Assembly (NCBI RefSeq): GCF_030435805.1
Contig: NC_081303.1
Location: 72,329,910 to 72,393,909 of the forward strand
Reading direction: 5' to 3'
Length of the DNA stretch: 64,000 nucleotides
DNA from: Mustela lutreola
Taxonomy: Eukaryota > Chordata > Mammalia > Carnivora > Mustelidae
The position numbers were made by a program, and so were the translations under genes. Positions within the stretch are counted from its first letter, which is position 1. Every line of letters begins with the position of its first letter. The notes beneath the pieces were generated by a model that did not search any database, was not told where the DNA came from, and was given only the letters and a program-made list of their open reading frames with translations. Shown here piece by piece: positions 33,500 to 46,104 of the stretch.

Positions 33500-36218
33500 A
33501 CACCTGGACACACGCCTGCTCCGTGTCTGCGCCCCAGTGTCAACCCTGCCGTCCAGGATGGGGGAGGCCGGCTTGCTTAGGGTTCAGGGCATCAGTCAGC
33601 AGGGAGAGGACAGAACGCGGGCACGGAGAAGGAAGTGTAACCGAGAACACTGAAGGGGACGCTTGTGCTACAGCAGGGATGGAAGAAGATACAGGAATGA
33701 TTGTGGGGCAGGTACATTTGCAAAGTCCGAGACAAGAGGAACAGGGCATTTCAGTCCACTCCTTGGAGTTTTCCCCTAACGAATGATGCGGGGTCCTAGA
33801 CTGGCACTGTGTTTGGAAGGACTGAGGGAGAGGGCTGTGCAAGGGACCCGTGAGTTAATGTTTCAGGTAGAAGGGAGCCTATGTGCGGCAGCTTCAGCAA
33901 AGAATAGGTTGATATTTTTCAGGAAAAAAAAAATATAAAAAATGTACATTTTAGATGTTGATTGTCAGCTTATTGTAATAAACAGATTTATTACAGAATT
34001 TTCTCCAGCCACATTCACTTCAAAGGGAATGGTGGAAAAATTAGATCTCTGGGTGTTTAAGGTTGAGGTCTTGCCATACAACACTTCTCTCTTCTTTTCT
34101 TACATAAACAAACATTTAAGAAGGACAAGTGAAATGGAGGACAGTAGGCAGGTGGGCTGGCTCGAGGTTCTGACTGGGGAGTCAGGAAAAGTGGTGTGAT
34201 GAGCGAGGAGAGTCTTGCAGGGGTGAGGCCGCCTTCTCAGGCTCCTCTCTGGATCCGGAAACCTTACGCTCTGCACCTTTTCTGCCCACTTACTCTCATC
34301 ACAGTGGGGTTTTGTAAGAAGGAAGAAAGAAGGGAAGCCCTCAGTAATAAAGCGTAGAACTTGAGTTTTAAGAGGGATTACACATAGCATAATTGTTACG
34401 GTGCATGGTTGCCACCACGGTGCCTTGTAAGGGGTACGAGGTGGGGACGTGGGGACTGGACAGGGAGCAGGACTGTGGCACCGGTCTCTGTGACAATGGA
34501 GGGGACTTTTCAAGCCCCTCAAAAGATTTTCTGATGGTACTTCAGAAAGCCATGCCCAGTTTCCCTCAGGCTCCTGCTTCCGTCATCAGACTACTGGAAG
34601 ACTGCCGGAGCCCCCAGGGAGTCCCTACCGTGCCACAGAGCATCTCGTCTTCTTGCCCACCAATCTGACATCCTTTCCCAGAGTGTAGTTTGTGAAAGGG
34701 AGGAACTATTTCTTTTTAGAACTCACAGTTGCTGGAGAAGTGACGTGGAGCCGAAGTCAAAGTGTAAGTGCCCCTAAATGGAACCTTCCGGAGACAGAGA
34801 AAGTGACTCTGTTTTGTGGAGCACCCAAGATGAGGGTGCAAAGCCTCTGAGCATGAGCACCCTCAGAACGAGGGCTTGGCAGGCATGTGTATCTAGCGCA
34901 GGGCTCCTTGCCACTGAGCATAATCAACATGGGCTTCCGTGCAGCCACTGTTAATTGTGTTTCTGTACAATACATGGACTGTGTAGCCTCCAGCTCTGGA
35001 AGGAACAGAATGCAGTTATATGAGAGATGACCAGTAGCCTCGAGGTTATAAGTAAAGTATGAAAAGAGCTGGATATTCTAGGCACAAGCTAAAGGCAGAG
35101 ATTTAAGGGGCAAAATACCAGATATGAGATTGCCTTAGAGAATAACACAACTAAACTAAACTAACCAAAATAGGCTTCGTAAAGATAGGACTGGGGATAT
35201 ACAACATAAAATCCTGTAGCCTAAGGGACGTAGGAGTTAGGGAAGAGCACGCCTGTGACAGAATTAACAGGAAATGGGAGAGAAAACAAAACACAAAACC
35301 CTAAGGTGTATTAACATAAAATTGACTTCCAGCACAAGGCAGAAGACTATCCTGTCACCTGGAATATTGTCCCCATTTCCCAGTGACCCATTGGAACAAT
35401 ACTCTTAACAAAATGGGAAATTTCTTGAAAATAATGAAGAGATGGATGACCAGGATTTTGAGGGGTCTGTGGGCTCTGAGTTGTCATGAAGGTCAAAAGA
35501 GTCGTCAGCTGAGACAGGACAGTGCATCATCCTGTTAAAATGTTTCAGTTGTCACCACATACGTGAAATAGTAGATGGAAGATATGCACATCCAGAGGTA
35601 AAAGCTAGGACCAAAAGGAGGAAGAGAAACAAAGGTGGGACTTGATAACACTTCGGGGCGTTTAATATTGTCTGGTCCCCTAGTTAGCCTTCAGTCAGAG
35701 GCTGGGCTACTACAGGTGGGGCTCCGTGATGAGAGAGTGATTGGAAGTGATAGCTTTGGATCCTTTCCAGTGTGGATGGCTCCTGATTATAGTAATAATT
35801 TTCAGTTAGATGTATTCCATTTTACCCATGGTTTTTGTGAAAAACCCTACGAAGATTTTTCTAAATCACTGAGAACTTGTGATGGTTGAACCTTCTAGAC
35901 GGAATGACCTTTCACAACGTGTTGTCCTTCCTGAAATGGAATGAACTTGGTCTGCACATCCAAGGACGCTTGTTTCCAGTTCTGGGAAATCAAAATACTT
36001 ACTTGTGCAAGTTTAAAGGCATTTGAGACTTGTATCTGATTAACAATCAACTCAATTTCACAGCTGCACTCCACAATGCTTATCAAAATAATATCCTGGG
36101 GAAGCTTGCACTGTGAGGCTATCCCATGCTATGTAAATAAAAGGTGACAGTATCATCAGCTGTATCATTATTGTTACATCCTCAGAAAGGAGGTTTCCAT
36201 AGATGCCAAGTACTCTCA
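33500..36218. other. Intergenic DNA between OR6Y1 and OR10R
   Basis: Unique-looking sequence without clear repeats and with no supportable gene. Should include the 3' UTR of the OR10R copy at 36219-37184 (minus strand) at its right end. Confidence 0.35.
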
Positions 36219-37184
36219 TCACAGAGCTTTAGGATAAAACCTTCCTCTGGCAATCACTTTTCTTATGGCCATCTGGACATCTTTGTTCCTGAGGCTATAC
36301 ACCATTGGGTTCAACAATGGAGTCACAACTGTGTAGGTCACTGTCACAAGCCTATCTTTGTTAGATGAGAACTTGGTTGAGGGTCGAAGGTAGACAGAGG
36401 AGGCACAGCCATAGTGGACAATGACCACAGTGAGGTGGGATGCACAGGTGGAGAAGGCTTTCCGCTTGCCATCAGTGGATGGGATCTTCAGGATGGTACG
36501 GACAATGAAACCGTAAGATATGCATATGAAAGTCAGGGGGACCATGAGTGCTAGAACTCCACCAGCGAAGATGACCAGCTCATTGATGTAGGTTTCTGTA
36601 CAGGCAAGCTGGATAACTGGTGAAATGTCACAGAAGTAGTGGTTGATTTTATTGGGACCACAAAAAGGGAGTTCAAAGACTAAGAATGAGCCTGTCAGTG
36701 AGAACAAAAAGCCAATCACAGCACAGATGGCTGCCAGCTGTCCACATACCTGCCAGCGCATTAGGATAGGGTACCGAAGTGGATGGCAGATAGCAGCATA
36801 CCGGTCATAGCCCATGACCCCCAGCAACATGCAATTAGTGACAGCAAAACCAAGGAAGAAAAACATCTGAATGGCACAGTTAATGAATGAGATTGTTCTG
36901 AGCAGAGACAACAGATTTAGGAGCATCTTGGGCAGGATGACGAAGGTGTAGCATGTCTCAGAGATGGAGAGGATCCCCAGGAAGAAGTACATAGGTACAT
37001 GGAGGCTGCGGTCCAGGCGTATGACTGTGATAATGGTGAGGTTCCCACTCAGAATAATCAGATACAGGCACAGAAACACAGCAAAGAGGATGAGCTGGAT
37101 TTCTCCAAGGTTGGAGAACCCCAGCAACACAAACTCTGTGACCGAGGAGAAGTTAGCTTGGTTGACTCGGTCCCCAAGATTGAC
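36219..37184 (-). CDS. OR10R2-like: Olfactory receptor subfamily 10R, main coding exon, start codon not in this exon
   Basis: The exon codes 321 residues plus stop of an otherwise intact odorant receptor. Numbering from the splice acceptor: glycosylation site NFS at 11-13, VTEFVLLGFS at 15-24, VPMYFF at about 63-68, Cys103, MGYDRY at 124-129, HYFCDISPV in the second outer loop, KAFSTCASHL in helix 6, NPMVYSLRN in helix 7. It is most like human OR10R2 and the copy at 57202-58167, roughly three-quarters identical to the latter by eye. The frame goes back to a TAG that is part of a splice acceptor (ctgttctttgtag, AG at 37185-37186) with no ATG; the first in-frame ATG is at 36992, inside helix 2. 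So either a coding upstream exon supplies the start (candidate at 38566-38651) or the gene has lost its start. Two TGA codons in tandem end it. OR10R2 versus OR10R3 cannot be settled from here. Confidence 0.88.
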   Translation of the reverse strand, partial: VNLGDRVNQANFSSVTEFVLLGFSNLGEIQLILFAVFLCLYLIILSGNLTIITVIRLDRSLHVPMYFFLGILSISETCYTFVILPKMLLNLLSLLRTISFINCAIQMFFFLGFAVTNCMLLGVMGYDRYAAICHPLRYPILMRWQVCGQLAAICAVIGFLFSLTGSFLVFELPFCGPNKINHYFCDISPVIQLACTETYINELVIFAGGVLALMVPLTFICISYGFIVRTILKIPSTDGKRKAFSTCASHLTVVIVHYGCASSVYLRPSTKFSSNKDRLVTVTYTVVTPLLNPMVYSLRNKDVQMAIRKVIARGRFYPKAL

Positions 37185-37200
37185 CTACAAAGAACAGGAA
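37185..37200 (-). other. Splice acceptor before the OR10R main exon
   Basis: Read on the minus strand ttcctgttctttgtag, with AG at 37186-37185. Its TAG is also the first in-frame stop upstream, so the reading frame is open exactly to the exon edge. The exon begins in phase 0. Confidence 0.65.
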
Positions 37201-38565
37201 TGAAGGAATAGACTGTTTATTTACCCTGAAAGATGAAGGTAGCATATCCCACTATGATGGAGGAACAACAAATAGAAGGGAAAAGGCAGATGCTGGCAGG
37301 AAATGTCCTGTCCATCGTGTCAGTTTATGGAGCTGTTTCAAAACTCAGAGTACACCTGTTTCCACGACATTTCTGCCTTTCTTACAATGCTTAGGTCAAA
37401 GTAAACTTTTCACACTGCTTATCTCAAATAGCAATTAGTAAATATCTGAAGAGTTCCCATGTGACAACCCAGCTCTGCCGTTTTTCATCTGTGTAGCCTC
37501 CTGTGCCTCCGTGTTCCCATCTGTAGCATAAAGACGCTAAGAGCACCTCTCTTCCCAGTTCCTTATGGAAGTTAGGGGACTTAGCACAGCAAATGCACAC
37601 TGCAGACTGTTAGTAGATGTCAGCGTCTGCTACCAATGCTGTTTAATCTTCAGGAACTGGTGGCTAGCTCTTCTGATGTTTTCTTTTGGATGTGCTTGAA
37701 GTGTATTTCCACCTAAGAATTTCTTTTTGGCCCTATAATTTTATTTTTACAAAATCACAAAACCGACATCAGACCCGACTCTTATTTTTGCATATTTTCA
37801 GTGATGATAATAATAATGTGCTGATGTCAGTTTATCTTTTGATCCGATCCCACAACCTGTTTGACCCACTGAAGAAAGGGGAGTTGGAAGGAGCCTTAGT
37901 GCCCTGAAGTGGCTCTGGAAGGAGCTCAGGTTCTCAGGGTCAGGTTGGCCATTGGTTTTTACCACCTGCATACCACTCTGCCAGGAAGAGAAACCTGATT
38001 TAGATTTCTGCTATAATTGTAGTTTTAAACCTAAGACAGAAATCTGTCCAATGCATCAGACCTTTCCTGAGCATGAGCTGTTATATCTCTGCACCTTTTT
38101 CCTGGATTTCCAACAGAGCTCGCTGCTGTGTTAGACACAACTTATCTTGAGGGATCTAGCCCCTGCAATTTTTCCCCACTAAAGGATGGGCAGATCCTTC
38201 CCCCTCAACTCAATTAAAATTAAGTTTGAGTTTAATAAAGTAATAAATGAACATCCCAAGCAACCAAATAATTGCAGACAATAAAAACACCATGTAGATT
38301 GCACAATGAAATTCCTTAGCTAAGGTGGCTCAGTTCAAGAGACCAACTGACTACTGACCCCACACCTTTGACATACAGACTTTCATCCACGCCAGCTCTG
38401 AGTGCTTTCGCTGTAGGTTCCCTTGCTTTTAAGAGAAGGCTGGAAGCAGGATATTGGTTCTATTTTTCTAACTATGACTCTGGCTCTTCACAGTCCTCTC
38501 TGCCTCTCTTGATGGCTTGCAATAGCCGAGCACCAGGCTCTTCCCTGAGCAATGTATTCATTTAC

Positions 38566-38651
38566 CTCCTCAGCTTCCATCCCTGAGGCTTATGCTGTGG
38601 ATTTGTTGTCCACACAGTATTTGGTAGTGAAGTCTAAAGCCAGCAGAAGGT
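38566..38651 (-). CDS. Candidate start exon of the OR10R gene at 36.2-37.2 kb
   Basis: On the minus strand a strong acceptor (gttttcctcttgcag, AG at 38653-38652) opens an 86-base segment with no other ATG before ATG GAA GCT GAG GAG at 38580-38566, followed by a donor GTAAAT at 38565. The ATG context (cagggATGG) is favourable. The donor is in phase 0, so joining to the main exon at 37184 would give MEAEE-VNLGDRVNQANFSS and a protein of 326 residues after removal of a 1381-base intron. A weaker rival is ATGCAG before GTGGTA near 37962, also phase 0. This is an inference from splice signals and frame only. Confidence 0.4.
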
Positions 38652-38653
38652 CT

Positions 38654-41600
38654 GCAAGAGGAAAACATCTCAGTTAGACAGTCTTTTTACCCTTTTGTCC
38701 CCTGTTACACTTTACTGGTACACCACTGTCACCAGGGAATAGTTTCATGTGACAGTCAACAGTGGAGGTTGAACGAACTAAATGTGGAAACTCACTCTTG
38801 ACAAGGAGTCATACGTATTTACCCTTTCTTTTTCAATTATCTAGGGGACTCAATTACCCAGAGGAGCCAGGCTCTCAGGGATGGTGGAGAGAGGAGGGGT
38901 CCATGCCATGAGCTCTGGGAAATACAGTTTATGGAACTGGTTTGAAGCCTTCTCTGGGCCTCTACAGCTCAGTTGGTGATGTCCTATTTTATTTTATCTT
39001 CCCCAAACCCTATACAATCCTCCATGTTTTTAAGCTGCCGTGCACATGTGTGCCTTGCTCTCCTCACATGCTCTTTGTAACCATCACTAACGAGACTAAC
39101 GTTTATGGGATTATAAGAACATTCCCAAAATTATCATTCGTGACTGGCACTTGTCTATCAGTGGACTTCACTTAGTTTTCCAGATAAAATAACCCAACAG
39201 GGCCTACTTCTCTTTGTGCCCTTAGCACATGGTTATTAGAATTCCATGACACCCAGAGATTCTAACCAGAGGAGACTAAAACATTAGTTTTACTACAACC
39301 CTTTCTATCCTGAAATGGATATATTCTATTCCTCTCCATGACTGACACTCCAATGCCCAAAACTGTGTATTCCTACTTCCTCTGCTGAGAATTCTGAGCA
39401 ACATCCCCTAACGCATCATTGGAAACTTTTCTTTGGTCTCTTATTAGCTCTGGTGCCAACATGCTGGTTTATATTTATACTTCCCAAATCTCCAGGGAGC
39501 CATTGTTGGAGTATTATATTTGGCGCAGTTCCAGGGCTTTCAGTGAGGAGGATGCAGGAAACACCATGGACCTCAAATTTCCTTGGTCAAACTGGATAGA
39601 AAGGGAACAGGAGAAAAACTGGCGTTGGCAATTATTTGGCAATTAGTCCCAAGTTGCTTGGTAGCTCATTAGGAGCTGAAATCTGTTGCAGATTAAGGAA
39701 AGAAACATGAATGTCAGAACCCATAATGTAGGGTGACACGGGGCTCTTTCTTCCAAGGTCTTTCATGTGAGGAAGAAGCCCTTTCTTTGCTTGGACTCCT
39801 GCAGGACAAATCAAGTCTTGTTCTATCATGCAAAAGAAGAAACAGAGTTCCCTGTTAGTCTAGGTTCATCTGAACCCCACAAATTTTGCACAGAGGAGAG
39901 GGCGTGGGAGCCTGCTATGAGGGAAGGGGAAAAGTGTGAGGTCTTAGCCGGCAGAACTGAAACCTGGAAGAGCAGCAGCAAAGAGCAGATTTGAGGGCTG
40001 ACGGGAAGGGTGGAGAGTTTGCATGCAGGTCACAGACCTGACTCTCTGCTTTTCGCTAGCTTCCTAGAGATGACAAATCTCCAATCAATGTCTGCCCCAA
40101 GAGAAGGGATTAGGACTAAAACCTGTGAGTAGCACCCTCCAGGGCATGGCCCTGGGGCCCCCCAGTGATCCTCATTCATCCCAGCAATTCTCAGAGAGCC
40201 TGACCCAAGATAGACGAAAAATGTGGCACTGGAGAAAAATCAATGAAGTGCTCATTCTGCATTTGTGTGCCTCGCTTCCCTATCCTGCACTGGAAAGGAG
40301 AGTAAAAGTCACACTCCTCTATTGCTGGATTCAGCCAACACAATTTCCAGAACTGCAAGTTCCCTGGAAATTGTTGTGCTTCCTCTTCAGCGAGAGAATA
40401 CAAAAATCCCACCGTCTGTACCTTCCCTCATGAATCATGAGTGACTCACACGAGGATGTGAGAGAAGACTGAAGGCACTTGGCAGCAAGTTCTACCCCCA
40501 CAGTGCTGTTTGCTGCAGGTCCTGGAGGGGCTCCAGGCAGAAATGTTCCTACTTGCAATCCCTAGCAGACGCCAGCAGAGCAGAAGAAACTCCCAGATGA
40601 GCTCATCCTGACTCTGGGTCTTTTTATTTGCCATTATATCACTTTCAGAGGTGACCAGCAGAGATCTGACAACAGCTACTGCTGCTTCCAGCAATTGTCA
40701 TATGTGCACGTGAGTCCTTCCAAAAAGCCATGAATTCTGGGGTTTCTGGGACATCTGGTCTCCTCAGTGCATCTTCCTGAATTAACATTTCCACCCAGGG
40801 CGCTGCTGACCTGTCCTCAGCCTCGCTGCTGCCCAGCACCCATTCAAAGACCCCTAAGGTTTCTGAGCAAGAAGAAATCTGACAAACACTGCTCTTAGTC
40901 ACATTTCTGGAATCACATTTTGACACAGTTACAGATTTAGGGCCTGCCTCTTATTTCCTTCTCAGGCACTGCTTTCTAGGAAGTTAAAAATAACCATTAT
41001 CTTTTGTTAAACTCAGGCTTCCAGTAAACTTAGATGAAACCTAATTCCATCTCAAAGATTTCAATGTAGCTAATGCATGCAAGTGAAGAAATAGCCCTGG
41101 ATGTCCTTAATTCCACATTCAGAGAAACGTATGTAAACAAAACTGAAATTGAGACCCTTCACCTTGGTAAAGTTTTGTTTGTAAATACTACGTGTGGCCC
41201 CCCAAATGGCAGGTCCACACAGCTGTGAGTGGCTGACTTGCCCAGGAAACATTGTAATCAGGCACCACTCCCACGTATGGACAATGCGAACAGATGAACC
41301 ATAGGTTCTAGTTATATTTTCTAGCAACTGCTATAGAAAACGAATTCTAATTTCTATATTTACACATTTTTAGGATTCTATCAGATGAATGAAGGCTTTC
41401 AGGAATGTTCATTTCCATTGCTCCTCTCTCTGCCCCAGAGAGGGAGAGAGAGAGAAGAAAAAATAAACAATATTGCCTTGCATTAAAGTAAAAGAAAGAT
41501 ATATTAGGTGAAGAAAAAGAAGGTAGTATATATCAAAGGAACAATTTAAAATCTTTTAAAAATATTGAACCTCTGAGAAGAAAAATGAAAACAAAATTTT

Positions 41601-42110
41601 TTAATACATAACATATAAACAATTTTGACGTGAAAAAGAAAGTTCTATATTTGATATAATGAAAATGGCTGTTAGAGGATACTTAAACTTTAAGACTACT
41701 GTTTAGTATAAAAACTAACAAGATATAATGGTTATTTTTCTTTTCATATAAACTTGACTGGGCCATGTGGTGCCCAGGTATTTGGTTGTATATTATTCTG
41801 GGTGTGTCTGTGAGAGTTTTCTGGATGAGATTAATATTTGAATTAATAGACTGAGAAAAGTAGATTGCACTCCTCTATGTGGATCTGAATAGAACAAAAA
41901 GGCCGAGTAGGACAGGTTTGTCTTGGAGCTAGGGCATCTGTGTTCTCCTGCCCTAGCATCTGCACATGGACTTCAACTTACACCACTGGTTCTCAGGAGT
42001 TCAGTCTTGCACTGGAATTATACTACTGGTTCTCTTGGATTTCCAATCTGCCAGCTGAATATCTTGAGGCTTGTCAGCCTCTATACTTGCTTGAGCCAAA
42101 TCCTTATAAT

Positions 42111-42141
<31 letters not shown>

Positions 42142-43650
42142 ATCTCTCTATCTATCTATCATCATCATCTATCATCTGTTTTTCATGTGTCTATCTACCT
42201 GATGCATCTGTATAACCTACCTATATAAGATAAATAGATATTCTACTGGTTAAAGTTACATTGTAAAAGACGACTGTGTTATGTTAGCACCTTTGGTTTT
42301 CAAGTGAAAGAAGTATGGTGCAAATTAGCATAAGAAAGGGACTTTTAGCTTAAACGACTGGGAAGTCCAGGTCAAATCTGACCAGATACGGCTCAATTCA
42401 AGAACTTGTATTACATCATTATGCTGAGTCTTGACTCAGAGGAGGTTAACCTCTGAGAAGTGTCCTCATCCATGATTTACTTCTCTCTAACATGTCTCAC
42501 AACTTTATGTACAGTTAGGATTCTTTTTTCCTCTACATATCTGTTTTCCACTCCATGGGGATCTTCCTCTCTGTTTTGTTAAATGTATAAACCCCATCTC
42601 TAGGATATTGCCCGATGCATAACAGATATTCAATAACTATTTGTTGAGTGAATGGGTGTTTATTGAATAAGTCTTTTCCTCTTTCTCTCTTTTACTCTAC
42701 CTAGGTTCATTCTTTGTGCTAGATTTCTTTCTCCACAAGCTGGCTTTGTCTGAATAACAGGATAAAAATGTAGATGAAAGTCTTAAAACTTCATTCTTAG
42801 TGATACAATTCAAAAGGCTACAGCTGTCAGTCTACACAGCTATATATGGAATTTAATCAAAATTCCTCCTAGATAGAATAGAAGGTGGAACACTGAGCGG
42901 TTGACTTCACAAACCTTTTTACCCAACCCTATACTGAGGAATGGAGGGAGTAGGGTTTGTATCTCAACCGAAACATGAAATGATTCCTAGATAAATTATT
43001 TCTTATTGTACTGCAAAAAGTGATAAAATTCCTACTTATACTGGATTCAGTACATAAAAAGGAAGAGGAATCCATTGCCCCTTTCTCTGAACATACATCA
43101 GCACATCAAGAGGTTAGCTGCTGGCAAAGTGTGAGTCACAGACTATGATGTCATTGGACCATGAAGTCATGAGACCATGATGTCATTGGACCATATCATC
43201 AGAGCTCAATCTGTTTCTCTAGTTCTCCTCTCTTCTTTCTTTCAGTTTCACCCTCTACCTGCAGTTTCCTTCTTGGTACTGAAAATGGGAAGCAAAACTA
43301 AAGTCATCTTTTTTTTTTTTTTAATATTGTTTGTACAGAGAAACAAAATAGTAAGAATTAGAGTATTTTGGAAGAATTAGACTTAGTTTCTTCTCCTAAG
43401 TGTTGTATTGAGAGAAAGCAGTAAAATTTTGACAGCAGCAGCATTTCCTCGGTTAGAGATTTCAGCTATTGTCCTGTGTTCTTTAATCAATAATTCTAGT
43501 GACAGTTTCTTGATCCTTTCAAACTTTCCAATAATTTATAGTTACTTGAATTAAGTTTTCTTTGAAGAAAACTTACATAATTTCCTGTTTCTTGCATTAA
43601 TTTTCAAGTGAATCAATGATTAAGTAGTGAATTATGGAAAATATTAAATA
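38654..43650. other. Long intergenic stretch, no gene seen
   Basis: About 5 kb of mostly unique-looking DNA. Contains a CTAT/ATCT microsatellite (42110-42185), two copies of an 18-bp unit at 43145-43162 and 43177-43194, and A-rich worn sequence at 41440-41720. No OR remnants or other genes recognised in either strand. Confidence 0.35.
42110..42185. repeat. (CTAT)n microsatellite
   Basis: Imperfect tetranucleotide repeat of ctat with cat interruptions. Confidence 0.85.
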
Positions 43651-43679
43651 AAAATATTCTATTTAAATCATGGGGTTAA

Positions 43680-45022
43680 AACTTTTATAAAAGTAAAGGG
43701 AAGTAGAAATTCTGCTTCTGGTCTCACGGAGTGAGTGTCTACTGGATCAACCCTCCTGAAGATACCTACTACAAAATCTGGGAGAAAAACCCCACAAAGC
43801 ACAACTCCATGAAGGTGCTTAAGATGGGATTATAGCAGGCAGATCCAGCATGTAGTCAACACCAGGAAGAAGGTAAGTACACAGGGATAAGCTTCTCTTT
43901 GACATAGCTTTTGGTTTTACATTTTTTTTTAATTTTTTATTTTTTATAAACATATATTTTTATCCCCAGGGGTACAGGTCTGTGAATTACCAGGTTTTAA
44001 TGAAGGCCAGAGTCAGCATTGTTTGTAAAAAGATTAAAACTCAAAAAGGTAATCAGAATGCTGAGAGGTAAGGATAGAATCCTGGAAATGGGAAGGCCAG
44101 AGAGAGAGATTCATTCTACACATATGTTCTGTCCAAATGTCTGCTGATCCCCGAAGCACATCTGTGTGGGCAAGACTCAAAGCAGCCCAGAGTATGACAG
44201 ACTTAAACAGACATTTGAACCACCACACAAGAGAACAAATTTTCAGTTTTAGTCCAACCAAGTTACTTGCCTACTAAAACTAAAAACACCAACAATTGTC
44301 AAATTATTATAACAGAGTCTTTACAACAAAATATTTACCAAGCCACACTTTAAATCCAAAATTATTTTATGTAAACCAAACCAGAAGAATATGGCCATTC
44401 TCAGGAAAGCAGGCAGTTAGTTTAGAACTAATGAGATGTAATTCAGTGTTGAAATTAGTAGGCCAAGATTTTAAAACAGCTATGACAACTGTGTCCAAAG
44501 ATAAAAAGTAGAATGTGTTTGCAGTGAGTGAACATATAACAAGTCTCAGATGAGAAATAGAAGCTACAGAAAGAGAAAAAAAAAAAAAAAGAATGGGAAA
44601 TACATTATCTGGAAAAACAAACAAACAAACCATAAAACTTCAATGGATGAGATAGGCAACAGAATGGAGGTAACAGAGGAAGGAAGCTGTGAACATGAAG
44701 ACAGAGTGATAGAAATGATTCAGTGTGAATGAGACAGGAAAATGATGAAAACCAATGAACAGAACCTTAAGCACATGAGGAACCACACACTGATCAGTTG
44801 GACACATGTGTAATCAGAGCTCAAGACAGGAATGAACTAAAAAATAAGGCAGAAACATTATTGGAAAAAATAATGGCCAGAAACTTCATGAATGTTCTTC
44901 AAGACATGAATTTGCAAATTCAAGAATCCCAGCATATGTCAAGCAGGATAAATAAGAAGAAATCCATACCTTGATGCCTCAGAGCCAAACTGAAGAAGAA
45001 AAAATAAAAAGAACATCTTGTG
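43680..45022 (+). mobile_element. Old LINE fragment (5' part, L1 or HAL1 type), left half
   Basis: Worn A-rich LINE-like sequence; the part near 44450-44480 ('aggccaagattttaaaacag') and 44850-45022 ('aataatggccagaaacttc ... aaaatcttg'-like) resembles the 5' half of old mammalian LINEs. It is interrupted at about 45022 by a younger L1 and resumes at about 46815 ('atcttgaaagcagacc'). No intact frame. Confidence 0.4.
43921..44002 (-). mobile_element. Short 5'-truncated young L1 3' end, reverse
   Basis: T-rich start then ataaacatatatttttatccccagg, the reverse of the L1 end also seen at 63708-63823. Only some 80 bp were inserted. Confidence 0.7.
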
Positions 45023-45487
45023 AAAAATGTTAATTATATTTTGATAGGGATTGCATTGAATGTGTAGATTGCTCTAGGTAGCTTAGGCGTTTTAACAATA
45101 TTTGTTCTTCCAATCCATGAGCATGGACTGTTTTTGCATTTCATTGTGTCCTCTTCAATTTCTTTCATGAGTGTTCTACAGTTTTCACAGTACAGATCCT
45201 TTACATCTTTGGTTAGGTTTATTCCTAGATATCTTGTGGTTTTTGGTGCAATTGAAAATGGAATTGATTCCTTAATTTCTCTTTCATCTGCCTCCTTGTT
45301 AGTGTATAGTATATAGAAATGCAACTGATTTCTTTGCATTGATTTTATATCCTACCATGTTGCTGAATTCCTGTATGAGATCTAGCAATTTGGGGAGTAG
45401 TTTTTTGGGTTTTCCACATAAAGTATGATGTTATCTGTAAAAACAGAGAGTTTGACTTCTTCTTTGCCTATTAGGATGCCTTTCATT

Positions 45488-45495
<8 letters not shown>

Positions 45496-45528
<33 letters not shown>

Positions 45529-46104
45529 TTTTTATTTTTTATTTTTTATAAACATATATTTTTTATATACATATATTTTTATCCCCAGGTCTGTGAATCA
45601 CCAGGTTTACACACTTCACAGCACTCACCAAATCACATACCCTCCCCAATGTCCATAATCCCACCCCCTTCTCCCCAACCCCCTCCCCCCGGCAACCCTC
45701 AGTTTGTTTTGTGAGATTAAGAGTCACTTATGGTTTGTCTCCCTCCCAATCCCATCTTGTTTCATTTATTCTTCTACCCACTTAAGCCTCCATGTTGCAT
45801 CACCACTTCCTCATATCAGGGAGATCATATGATAGTTGTCTTTCTCTGCTTGACTTATTTCGCTAAGCATGATACGCTCTAGTTCCATCCATGTTGTTGC
45901 AAATGGCAAGATTTCATTTTTATTTGTCAGAGACAGAAGGAGAGAGAGCGAGTGAGCACAGGCAGACAGAGAGGCAGGAGGAGGCAGAGGGAGAAGCAGG
46001 CTCCCTGCCGAGCAAGGAGCCCAATATGGGACTCGATCCCAGGATGCTGGAATCATGACCTGAGCCCAAGGCAGCTGCTCAACCAACTGAGCCACCCAGG
46101 CGTC
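45496..46104 (-). mobile_element. Can-SINE/L1 chimeric retrotransposon insertion, reverse
   Basis: Read on the minus strand: Can-SINE (46104-45914) whose A-rich tail (caaataaaaatg) passes directly into the end of L1 ORF2 and its 3' UTR (45911-45540) and then a long A tail (45496-45535, seen as T). The whole unit is flanked by one 17-bp duplication cctttcatttctttttt at 45479-45495 and 46105-46121, so SINE and L1 parts appear to have entered together. The L1 part is little diverged. Confidence 0.7.

Noticed and set aside
36219-37184. Calling the first OR10R copy a pseudogene
   Set aside because: The only defect is the missing ATG in this exon; the frame is open from splice acceptor to stop and a plausible start exon exists, so the pseudogene call is left as the alternative.
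42110-42185. Regular repeats resembling an array
   Set aside because: A plain tetranucleotide microsatellite without spacers; CRISPR arrays do not occur in this kind of genome.
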